Assembly (NCBI RefSeq): GCF_019059575.1
Contig: NW_024882771.1
Span: 62,001 to 126,000, forward strand
DNA: 64,000 nt
Direction of reading: 5' to 3'
From: Amphibalanus amphitrite
Taxonomy: Eukaryota; Arthropoda; Thecostraca; Balanomorpha; Balanidae
Below, one piece after another: positions 48,701-60,700 of the stretch (position 1 is its first letter; each line of letters opens with the position of its first letter). The translations under genes were made by a program, and so were the position numbers. The notes under the pieces are model-generated. The model saw only the letters and a program-made list of their open reading frames with translations. It was not told the origin of the DNA and did not search any database.

Positions 48701-51700
48701 ATAGCTGAGTGGCCACATGGCGACGGAGATAGAGGGAGAGCCAGATAGCGCGGCAGAAAAAAGTACTCGATTTGAGACATGATGAAGTTACTGGGTACAT
48801 GCCATACCTATTGTCGTCGCCTACATGCATTGAGGCGACGCATGTAGCTTGTAAATGCTCTTACCATATCTCTCAACGCAATATTCTTAAGCTACTAAAA
48901 TATTGCGGTAGCTGTTCATAAGCGACAAAGCTAAGTTAACTTTCAGCAGCTCCTCGCAAAATCATGCAGTTGCCCCGGTTTACTCGGCCCTCCCACAGAA
49001 CCTCCCAAAGACCCCCCCGCTCCACCTACCGGCACATGCGGCTCGATCCTGTCGAGCAGCAGGGAGGTCCAGGCGGGTCGGCAGAGCGCGCGGCGCACGG
49101 CCGAGCTGCTGGCGGCGGCGGCCCGCAGCAGTGGCAGCGTGGCCCAGCTGCGGTGCTGGGCGTGCAGACACGCCTCTGGCTCCTGGAGAGGCGACACCGG
49201 CTCCAGGCGGCCGTGCTGCGGGCAGGGCATGGTGATAAGGGGGTGAGCGCGCTGGTGTTCGACATCATAATCTCGAGCAAGACCCTTTCCGAGACATATT
49301 CACTGACAAAATTGCCATCACTATTACAATTAACCCGCGCCCCAGTGGCGGTCTCAGCCAACTTCGCCCTAGTGGGGGGGGGGGGGGGGGTCATATGTTA
49401 CCACCCACCTCTAACTCAAAAACTAAGAGGGCTAGAAAGACGCGGTAAAAAGCAGTCGATAGCTCTCAATGCGTACGTTTGAAAGTATTTCGGGTCATTT
49501 TTCACCTTAGAGCAATATTGGGGTCACCAGAGGTCATCAAAGGTCAAAATTTGCCAATTGTCATATTTTTCAGAAAACATGCCGCTATCTCAGGAACTAT
49601 GGTACCTAGCTAGAAAAACGCATGGAAGAGCAATCGATAGCTTTTGAACTCTTCTTTTGAAAAGGTCATAATCAATATTGACCTCAGGTCAACGGTTTAG
49701 CCTCCAGAGGGCAAAAACTCCAAAAATAGCTGTTTTTACGAAAAGGGTTTTTCGACAATAAATTTCGACTACAAAAAGCCACGACATTTCTATTGCCAGA
49801 ATCGTGTTCCCCTCGCCGAGACGCGTCGAATGAACTATAAGTTGACCTTGAAAGGTCAACTTGAAAATTTGACCTCAGGTCAAGGTCATGACCTGACCGG
49901 AAAAGGTCATGTTGCATATCAGTCGATGCGTCTCAACAAGAAAAACACAATGAGACCATCCCCAGCGTTCTATCTCTTTCCAATCGCGAGTTATTGGCAA
50001 AAAAAACTGTTTGTAGCCTCAAATGACCTCGGATGACCTTTCTAGAAGCTATCAGCAAAAATGACACCTTGGTCATCACGAGTGGACTAAATCATTGTGA
50101 TTCTGAAATATTTGGACTGTTCCTATGCGTACACACGGATCTAGAGGCATTTTCATTTTTTTTCCATTGACTTGTAATGGAAAAGTCACGCCACTGACCT
50201 GACCTTAGGTCACGGATATAAAAAAAATCCGAGATATACAAATTGTAGGCGCCCATAACAGCATGCAATCCACCAAGTTTAAACCTTTCTGAGTTCTGAC
50301 AAACACTGCAGGCTGGACATGATTGCAAACTTTTTTTTAGGCTTGGTCAGTTAACTTGACCTGGTGACCTGACCTGACATGACCTGGGGTCAAAAATTTC
50401 ACACATTGTCCAAAATTGATGTACCAAAAGCTATCTTAAGCGGCCCGCGGTTTTTTATTCACACGCAAAAAACGCGACAGGGTGGTAACACATGCCCCCC
50501 CCCCCCCCCACTGGGGCGAAGGTTAATGTAGTAAGAACACTGCATCATCAGTCAGTCTCATGCAATTCCTCCAGCTTCTCTTTGCACCGTGCTTTGGCAG
50601 AATTCTTTCCCTCGTGGCATCGAAAGTTGACAGCAATTCACTCCCCTCCTCGACCCTCTCACCCCATACCGTGGAACCACTCCTCCCCTTCCCCCTCCTC
50701 TCCGTACCGTGACGATATCCCTGAGCAGCGCGGTGAGACGATGCACTGCCGCCTGGTCGGCCGTCTCTCCGTGTAGTCCCAGCGCCAGGGTGTGCGCCTG
50801 CAGGAGCCGCTGGCAGCCCTGACGGAACAGAGCCGTCGGCTGGCGACTCTCCGAGGGCGCCTCCGTGGCGGCTGGAACGCAACGGAGAGGGTGAGACAAT
50901 GGCACATTTCAGTTGGGAGGACTAGCAGCATATCCGATGAAACACGGCGCCGGCAATTTGTCGTTTCAGTCTCCCTTATATGACACGGGACACACCAGGT
51001 CACCCAGCTACACCATTCACTCACAATGGCTGACTTACTATGTTTACAAACAATAGGTGACTTACCATGTTTACAAACACCATTCTAAAGCAGGACAAAA
51101 CCACACAATCCCAAAGTGACAACACCCACCACCATCCTACTCCCCAACTCACTGAGATCATCGTCATCGTCCTCATCATCCGAGGACACGGGCTGCGGCA
51201 CGTCGGCCAGCTTGAGGTCGTAGCGGCCCTCCTTGCCCATGCGGTACGAGTTGGTGGAGCCGTTGTCCCACTGGACGCGGATCCAGCCGTCCTCCCCGAG
51301 CTCCCCGATCACCACGCCCTCGCCGGACGGGGCGCCGGACGGAGCGCCGTCCTGGGCACAGGGCAGCACAGTCAGACAGTGCAGGGGAGGGGAGGTAGGG
51401 CAGGCCGGGAGAAGAAAGACAATACAATTTTGATTTTAATAAGCTTCCTGGGCATTCCATCCAGCCCATTTTACCTCAAAGTAACAAACGTGAATTGAGT
51501 ATACATGTCAATACACATATTGCATGCAATTGCATATCAATGCAATTGCATATCAATTAACACTGAACAGGCGTCAGCCAGTCATGGGCTTCGTCTACCG
51601 AAATTATATCCAAGAGGTGTGTCCAGCCCGACTCACCTGATCTCCCCACTTCCAGTCCTCTCCGCGCACCACGCGGGTGCCGATCTTCATGAGCGCTGCC

Positions 51701-54700
51701 ATCTCGGGCCCTGAGAGCTGGTACTGCGGTGTGGGCTGCCGCTCCACGGCCTCCTCCAGTATGGCCGGCACCGAGACGGGCTGGTCGGGCGGGCCGGCCG
51801 GGTCGGGGCCGAGCAGCCGGAGCAGGGTCTGTACGGTGGATAGGAGCCCGGAGCGCAGCAGGAGGGCAGAGACGTCCGGCCCGTGGTCGCCGCTGAGTAC
51901 CACCAGCAGCGGCAGCAGGAATCTGGCGGGGGATCGGGAGGGAGGCGAGCGGACACGCCTGGGTCAAAGAGAGGCAGAGAAAGGCAACGACACCCCGGGT
52001 GTAATTGATGTTACTCCTATGCAATTCCTATGTTTCTGTATGTTTGAGAAAGTGTTGCATAAACCAAGGCCCTGATCTCATCATGATTTTCTGACTTCTT
52101 CTTCCTTCACTGATCTGGAGGCATCTTCGAAAAAGTTCGGCTCCAGCTTATCCTGCCAGGATAACTATCCTCACAAGCGGACGACCTCACCAATCGCTAA
52201 ATACTACCCACTGGCTTGTCATCATTCCCGCTCCGTCTTGCTCCCCGACACACCCTCCTGCAGTTTCAACCTCTCAACCCTCCCTCCCTCCCTCCCTCCC
52301 TCCCGTCCCCCACCTGGCGGCCGGCAGCGTCGACAGTCCGTTCTGATCCATGTGGTTCAGATTCTCCTTCAGTCGGGAGGACTTGCAGCCGCGGCCGCGG
52401 AACTGCAGGTCGGCAGCTGCTGCCAGCTGCCGCAGCTGCTGAGCGGCCAGCGCCGTCAGCCGGCCGTGCTGGACCAGCAGCTGGGCGCGCTCGTACGGCC
52501 GCACCAGCTGCACGCCGTCCAGACAGCACGGCGGGGGGCTGCGCGGAGAGAAGTGACGGTCAGAGGGAGGGCTGCAGTGTGCAGTAAGATGTCAAATTTG
52601 TTACATAATTGTGATGAGCGGCCATTTCATATTGCGATACTTGATGACTGGTACAGGCCGGCTACAGGCAGTCAATGCATGAATATGAATCCACGAGCAT
52701 GAATTAATCATCCCTCATGTCATGACTGTCAAATGCATCTCCTGAAATTTTACCCCAATTCCACCTATCCTTCGCCAGCTGCAGTCCCCGTCCACTTTAC
52801 CTGTAGTCGGGTTTCAGTGTGGGCCCCAGTCCGATCCAGCCCATCAGTAGGTGGAGCCGCGCGGAGGGCAGCAGGTGTGTTTTGGCCAGCAGTCCCTGGA
52901 CGGTCTGCAGTCCACGCAGCCGCAGTCCAGCGCGCTCCGTCTGACAGAGCAGCGCCCGCTGTACGGCGCCGGCGTCCACCGCCGACTGGGTGACGAAACT
53001 GGCGATACGGGCGGCCACCTCCAGGGCGGCAGATTCCGACGGGGAACACGAGTCGCTCCACTGCGGAATGTACGCTGGAACCAGGCGAGAAGGGATAATT
53101 CAGGTTACGTCACAAGTTCGTTAAGGTTATGACGACGAGTACAGCTTACAGAAGCATAGGAAAAGCAAAACAATTACATGAGGACAGCACCAGGTGAATG
53201 ACGGCTGGTTAATTTAAAGGAAAAATACGGGATAAAACGGCGAAATGTAATACACTTAACGACATAACTATCCACTTACCGTGCTTCTTGGCGGTATCCA
53301 CCGGCGGCGTGGTGGTCTCGCCGTCGTCCACAGTCACCTCCAGTTTCAGAGCGAGCTTCTCCAGCTGATCCCGCCGTCCGTCGCCCGTCTCCGCCGCTGT
53401 CTCAGGACCCTGCTCGGCGGCCGGCGGCGGCGGCAGCGGCGCCAGCCTCAGCGCCGTGTCGGTCGGCCAGCTGCGCCGGTTGTCAGGCGCGCCGCCGGCC
53501 GCCGGAGAGCGCTTCCTTCTCCGCCGCTGCTGCTCACTCAGCACGGCCGGCGGTGCCGACTTTTCCATCACCTTCTCGTCTTCGTCTCCGTCCTCAGTCT
53601 TCTCAGATCTCTCGTCGTCGACTAGCTTCTCGGAGAGGGCATCTTCTTCCAGTTTGTTGGGTCGGTCAAAATCGGTCACCTTCTTACATCCATCTCCGAT
53701 GTCCAGTTTCTCTGAACGGTCCTCATCTTCATACTTCTCCAGTCTCTCCTCGAGCTCGGCTAGTTTCTCGGGCAGCGCCTCGGCGGCCAGTTTCTCAGAT
53801 TGTTCCTCCTCTTCTTCCTCAGAGGAGCAGCGGTCGTCCTCGACAGCCGGGCCTGGGGGTGGAGACACGGTGGGACCGAGACCGGCCGCCGTGGCCGGCT
53901 CCTCTGTCGTCTCCAATTGCTGCTTCTCTGCCTCGCCCTCTTCAAGAGGTTCCTCTTTCAGCGAGCCGACCGCCGCCGCCAGGGCGTCCTGGGATTGTAT
54001 GCTCTCATTGAGAATATCCTCTGGTTTGACGTGCAGCGTCCCGGCCCTGGACTGGAGGATCTGACGACAGGCGGCTCGCCAGCGGCTCTCCACCCGCAGC
54101 AGAAGTCTGTGTCCGGAGGAGCTGCGGCCCAAACCGGGCAGCGGCCGCACCTTGTACAACAGAAACCGACACCTGTCGATCGGCTCCGCGCACACCTCCT
54201 TGTAGCTGGAGTCGAGCTGCTGCCTGGTGCGGATCAGGGACAGTTTGGTGCGGTGTACCACCCGCAGCAGCTCCGGTATCGGCTCTGGTAGCGGCGGCAG
54301 TGACTCCACGTCTGCCCCGCCGTTGACGAAGGCCGTCAGCCGGCGGTGCAGGCCGGTCTGCCGGAGGACGGCGGCCAGCAGCAGCCGCCCCACCTGCTCC
54401 ACAGGGTGATCGGCCTCCACCAGCAGCGGCATCTGCAGGTGACGCTGCTGACAGTGGCGCGACACGGCGGCGCCCAGACGGCGACCGCCCTCCTCCTCGG
54501 GGTCCTCCGCGAACGCTATGATGAGTTTCACCGTGTCCTCCATGGTATCAGAGTTCATGTGCGCCTTGAACGGCGAGTTGCTCGTCTCTCGGTCTTTGTC
54601 CACGTCCTCGGAGCCCTGGCACACTCCCCGCTCCAGCCCGCCGTCAAACACGCCTGTCTCGAGTACGGGCGCCGCCTGCAGCTCGGCTGGCTGAGGCGGC

Positions 54701-57700
54701 GTACCGCGGTACAACGCCGCTGCCTGGAGTCCCAGCAGCAGCGACAGGGAGCGCTCCGTGTCCACCAGAGGTGAGGAGAGGGAGCTGATGTCCGCGCCCA
54801 GCACCGCTGCCGCCGCCGCCGGCGGGTCGCCGTCAGGGTCCAGTAGCGGCCCCACCAGCAGACCTTTCAGCAGCTCCAGCGCCTGAGGCGAGTGCTGCGC
54901 CGCCTCGAACGCCTTGGTGACATCCTTACCGGCCGAACGCTGCAACAGCTCGGCACCGCACGGCGCTTCCGCTTTGAAATCGTGCACATCATACACCTTC
55001 CCGGCGATGACCAGCCAGAGGCCGCCGTCGCGGTTATGATTTTCGACATCCGCCCGTCGGATCACGGGTACTTCCTCGTTGGAGCGCACAGAGTGTGTCG
55101 AGTGGGAGGCGCCGATGATGCCCGGCCAGGCGAGGTCCTCGGCGTCCTCCCGCTCCGCGCCGGGAGCCAGTCGGTTGAACCTATCCAGTGTGTCTAGTAG
55201 CGGCAGTAGCGGCGCAAACAGGTTCGGTCGGCGGAGCGCCGGGCTCCGCTGCTGTAGCATCAGCAGACAGAGCACCAGCTCCGGGACCAGCACCCCAACC
55301 ACGTCCTCTCTGAGAGCGGCCGCCGCCAGGGCGAACAACTTGGCGCCGCCGGCCGCCACGCCGCACGCCACCGATAGTGTGTCGTTCACAAACACCAACA
55401 GCAACTGCACGTACTTCGCCAACAGCGAGCCCGCGCCGCGGTCGTGACGCTCGCGTTTCTCATCGCCTGGCGCCGGGTCGCCCAGGTGGTGTAGCTCGGC
55501 CAGTAGTAGCCGCTGGAAGCGTACCAGCAGGTCCAGGGAGGCCGAGCGGCGCGGCCCGCTGGTCTGGGAGCCGACGGACGGGACGCCGGCGGTCGGCGGC
55601 GGCGGAGGCGGCGGCAGGTCCGGGGTAGACTGGGACAGGGTGGGTGACTCGGCGGAGGCCGTGGAGGCCGTCAGGGTCTGCAGACGGTACAGGGTCTGAG
55701 ACGAGATGTTCCTGCCGGCGAGAGAGGAGTGACAATCAGACGGATCGTTGCGGAGCAGTCACGAACAACACGCTGTACGAAGCATCAACAGCGCGACTGA
55801 CTCACACCTAATACACAATTGTGATTATAATTTGAGGCCAATCAAATACAATTTCTTCCCGGTAACCTCATTAACGACGGAGTTGTAGCTGACCTAGTAC
55901 GGCCTTTGATTCTACCATTACCGGCCGACGTGTCCTGACGCGCCGAACCCACCTGAGGAGCTGTTTGACCAGGTGCAGCAGCGGGATGGGCGGCTTCTCG
56001 CCGCCGGCTCCCTGCGACCGCTTGGTCTCGGCCTCCAGCTGCGCCTGCTCCGTCATCATCTGCGACAGCAGCACCTCCTTCTCGCCACCCTCCTCCAGGT
56101 CCTGGACTTCGACTGGGGGACGGAGGGAACAGGGTGGGTTATGTGTGCAACAGCGGGATCACATCCAGGTCCTGGACCTCGACTGGGGGACGGAGGGAAG
56201 CAACGGGTGCAATAGCGGAGTGTCTTGGTTAGGAGTTACGATTCGGGCACCAAACGTAAACCAACTGGATACAGTTATCCGACGGGTACAGTTATCCGCG
56301 TTATCCGATGTTCTTAGAGAGTTTTATCATCGCAGTAGGCTGAAAAGCTGGCGCATCAGTCAAATTTCATCGGAATATTAGAAAATTTAAAATCAGACAT
56401 GCTCGAAAACATGCCTCTCCGGCAAGCACACAACACTGTTACAGGCAAAGGTAGATCAGGGACGCGAGCCGTGCTGGCGGCTCTGCGTCAGTGACGAGAC
56501 CAGGTGCAGGTCGGGTGAGGTCACATACCTTTGACGGCGGCCCTGAGCGCCGTCTCCAGCCCTCCATCGGCCATCAGTGAGGAGACAAGCAGGTCTGTCA
56601 TGAACAGCCTGCCCGGGCTGGGGGAGCCCACCTCACAGCCTGTCGAAAAATAGAGGGGCGGAGGTAAAATAGAGGTCAGGCGACGACAGACAGCTGGAAA
56701 ATCTCAAGATGTCGGCGACAGGAGTAGGGCCAGGTAAAAATCAAACAAACAACGAACTTCTTAAAAAAACCTATCCGCTAACCAGACAGAAAGTTAGCAG
56801 AAAGTACGCCAATATTTACGAACTCAAATATAATTCGAAACCAATGATTCACAGCCATCAGTGAAACAGCCTCCTTTCCTTCTCCCTATCCCTGAAGTTC
56901 ATGTCCCTCCCTCTGACCCTCTAAGGCAGCCATCCACGGAGTACCTGCGTGCGGTAGCAGCGTGGACAGAGTCTTGGCGCGTTCCTCTGCGGTGGGCAGC
57001 AGGGCGCTCCATCCGACCTTCAGCGTGCCCTGGGCGGCCGCCTGGACGGCCGGCAGCACTCCCGAGCCACTGGCCAGGTCCACCACCCGGCACCGGAGCG
57101 AGGCCAGCAGCCGGGAGCCGGCCGAGAGACCCAGCTCCGACAGGGGCACCGAGTGGGTGATGGCCACGTGCAGCTGGGGAGCGAGAGGGGAGATGGTCAG
57201 TCAGGGGATTGGTAGCGGTTATCTTGAGATATCTCATAGTTTTCCTAAAATCCCTCCCGTCCCAATGTCCTCTTTAGAAGGCTCTGACAATCCTCCACTG
57301 CTGTCCTCCCCTGTAGTGTGAGCAGTCTCAGCGCGGCCACCATCGTACACTCGTTCTACTGAGGACAGTCCTCCCCCTCCCCCCGAGGACACTGTCCTAT
57401 CCTCACCTGCAGTGTGAGCAGTCTCAGCGCGGCCACCATCGTACACTCGTCCTCCTGAGGACAGTCCTCCCCCTCCCCCCGAGGACACTGTCCTATCCTC
57501 ACCTGCAGTGTGAGCAGTCGCAGCGCGGCCACCATCGTACACTCGTCCTCCTGAGGACAGTCCCCCCGTCCCCCCGAGGACACTGTCCTCTCCTCACCTG
57601 CAGTGTGAGCAGTCTCAGCGCGGCCACCATCGTACACTCATCCTCCTGAGAGGGCGGCCGGGCGGCGGCGGCGGCCGACGGAGACGCCCGCTCCATCATA

Positions 57701-60700
57701 CGGTCCAGGTAGACAAACGTGCTCTCGGAGACGTCCACCACGAATGGAACGCGGCGTGGCACCTTACTCTCCGAGCCCAGAGACCAGGCGAACACCTGGG
57801 GGCGCGAAGGGAGGGGGTGGTTAGAGAGTGGGACGGGGGAGGGCTTTGAGAGAAACAGAGAGAAGGATCCTGTTTTGCGGCGGCTGGGTGTGGTAGGGAT
57901 TGCCCACTAAAAGAAGTCACTATATTAGGGGAATAATAGAAGACCGCGTGTAATAATTGTGACCCACCATATTTATCTCGAATTGAATTGCGTAACATTG
58001 TTTACATTCTGCAAAATCACAGAATAGCAATTCTACAAACAGAACACCTGCCAAAAGTAGCAGCCAGCTCCTTCCTAGTAAAGGAAAGCCACCACACCAG
58101 CTGATGTCCTCCATTTCCTACCCATCCCCACTTTCCCCCGCCACTCACCTGAGCGGGTCCACAGCACACTCCGAGCACTGCCCGGCCCTGCAGCTCGGGG
58201 AGCGGTGTCGGCGAGGGCAGCACGGCCGGCCGGCCGGCCACGCCGCGGCCCCAGGCCAGCGCCTCGCCGTCCTCTGTCAGCGCCAGACATGTGGTGACGC
58301 CCACCGAGAGCTGGCGCACCTTACGGCCTGCCGGGGGAACGGGGTAAGTTGGAGGAAAATGAGAAAGAGTAACATGAGAAAGGGGCAACTGACATTGTCA
58401 TACGCAAGATTCCTTTACTACCCGCCATACGCACCTTATTACGAAAACCAACAGCAAGGACTTATAGATACACCCATGTATTCATAATTCAGCTATGAAG
58501 CAGGTTCTATTACGCATTACAAGCCGATACCATGCATTCTTCTTTTCTCATCGAATCAATCTACTCCGCTGTTCAGTAACCATCGTCAATTTTGCCTTAT
58601 TTAATCCTCCCTGCCTTTCTGCCATCCCACCATCTTACTCACCTGCCAGCGCCTCGACTTTGAGCGGGTAGCGGGCGTGCTCCTCGGTGCCGTGGCCCAG
58701 TCGGAACGTGTCCCCCTTGCCCCAGGTGTAGACGGCCCCGGTGTCGGTGAGCGCGGCGGTGAACTGGGCGCCACTGACGGCCCGCACCACGCGCACCTCC
58801 TGCAGTCGCTCCACCAGCTGCGGCACCCGCGAGCCCTCGCTGCCGCCGCGGCCTGGTAAATGGGGAGCATAAACGGTTACCGGGACAGCCAGAGTAATTA
58901 CGGTCATAATCAAAGCCACAACGGTTACAGTTAGTGCTTTAGTTAGAGCCCCAGGTTCCATTCGCAATAGCAGTCATAACAGATGCCGCTACAATAAATC
59001 TGACGAATTGAATCACCCTGATGGACACAGTCAAGGGGATGATCACGGGTACGATCCCGCAGAGCTATCGCGGCTGCCACCGACTCACTTCACAACCACC
59101 TTACTAAGACTACAATGGCAGGCACTGAGCACACAACATAGTTATACAGCTATGGTACCGAGTGATCTGTCTAATATCGCTAGACATGCGCTTCCTCACC
59201 GAGTTTTCCGTAGTCGCCGTCGCCCCAGGTATAGACCAGTCCGGCGTCCGTGACGGCTACTGTCTGGGCATCGCCGGAGCCGCAGCAGACGTCTACTACA
59301 CGCTGACCTGGGGGGACAGGGGTCAGGTCAGGTCAACCGAGCCACATCATATGTTCACCACTCGGCCAGTGGGGAATAGAGGTCAGGTCAGGTCACCAGA
59401 ACCGCAGGATACGTCCACCGCACGCGAACCTGAAGGATATAGGTCAGGTCAGGTCACCGGGGCCGCAGCTCCGATGACCGTCCGGTGACGTCCACCACCT
59501 GCTGACCTGCGAGGGACAAAGGTCAGGTAAAGTTAGATCAAATTACAACACACGCCCAGCAACACTGACTTGCAAGGGACACATGTCCGCAGGTAAAGTC
59601 AGGTTAGAATATAGCTTGCAGCTGGGACCTCAGTTCTACCTCCCGGTGATCACAGCTGATCATACTGCGTCGCCACCCACCTTTGAGTGCCTGCACCAGT
59701 GTGGGCAGGTGGCAGTCCTCGAAGTTTCCGTGTCCCAGCCGTCCGTAGTTACCGCGGCCCCACGTGTACAGTTCGCCGCAGCTGGTCAGCGCCGCACTGT
59801 TCAAAACAAAGGGCAGGAGAGGTTAGCCACTTTCAGCGAGACGGGAAACGATTAAAATGCCGATGCAAGACATAATACGACGAAATAGCGTATAAACGCG
59901 GCGCAGCAAAGCTGTCTCCCTTCAAAACAGTTTGCAAAAAACATCCGCTGTGTCAAACGTCATGTGACCATCTGACCTGTAGGTGGATCCGCAGCTGGCG
60001 GTGGTCACGTGTTTTCCGGCCAGTGCCGCCACCAGGACGGGCGAGTCGTGACTCTGACAGTCTCCGTGGCCCAGCCGGCCGCCGTCGCCGCTGCCCCACG
60101 AGAACAGCTGCAACACGCAGCAGGGCCGATACATCAGTTACCGACCGAAACTGGATAACGTTCTTAACAGAAAAATACGGCATACATTCTTCGAAACGCA
60201 CGTTCTATATCAAAATGGTTCGCAAGTATTTTGGCTCACCTGTCCGTCTGCGGTAACCACCATGTAGTGCTGTCCCTCGGGGTGGGCCGACACATACACC
60301 ACCTCCTTCTCAGAAAGACCCGTTACTGGCGTCAGAGTCTGTGGAAAACATAAACAGGTCACACAGGGCTCCCAGTCATTGGCAATGAAAAGTGCGCGTT
60401 CATGATTATACCAAGTATGTCATGGGTGCCTATGCAGCGATGACATAGCAAAAAGCATACATACTTTTAGCGATAGAAGGCTGATTCCTAAGAGGTCATG
60501 AACATCAGATGAGAAGAAACGGCACACGACTAATTCGTATCAAGCTATCCTATTAAAAAACACGACATCCTTGCGTCCGCTTTAATCACTAATAAATCTA
60601 CCGTCTCGTCATCGCTTAAGTCTTCTTTGTTTTTGTTTCAGACTTATATTAGGGAAGTAAACATATACACTGTACATATGTTACGAATCAATCAAAATAT

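Noticed and set aside
51505-51560. AT-rich near-palindromic repeats (TGCAATTGCATATCAA)
   Set aside because: Short intronic simple repeat; no sign of a regulatory site or element end.
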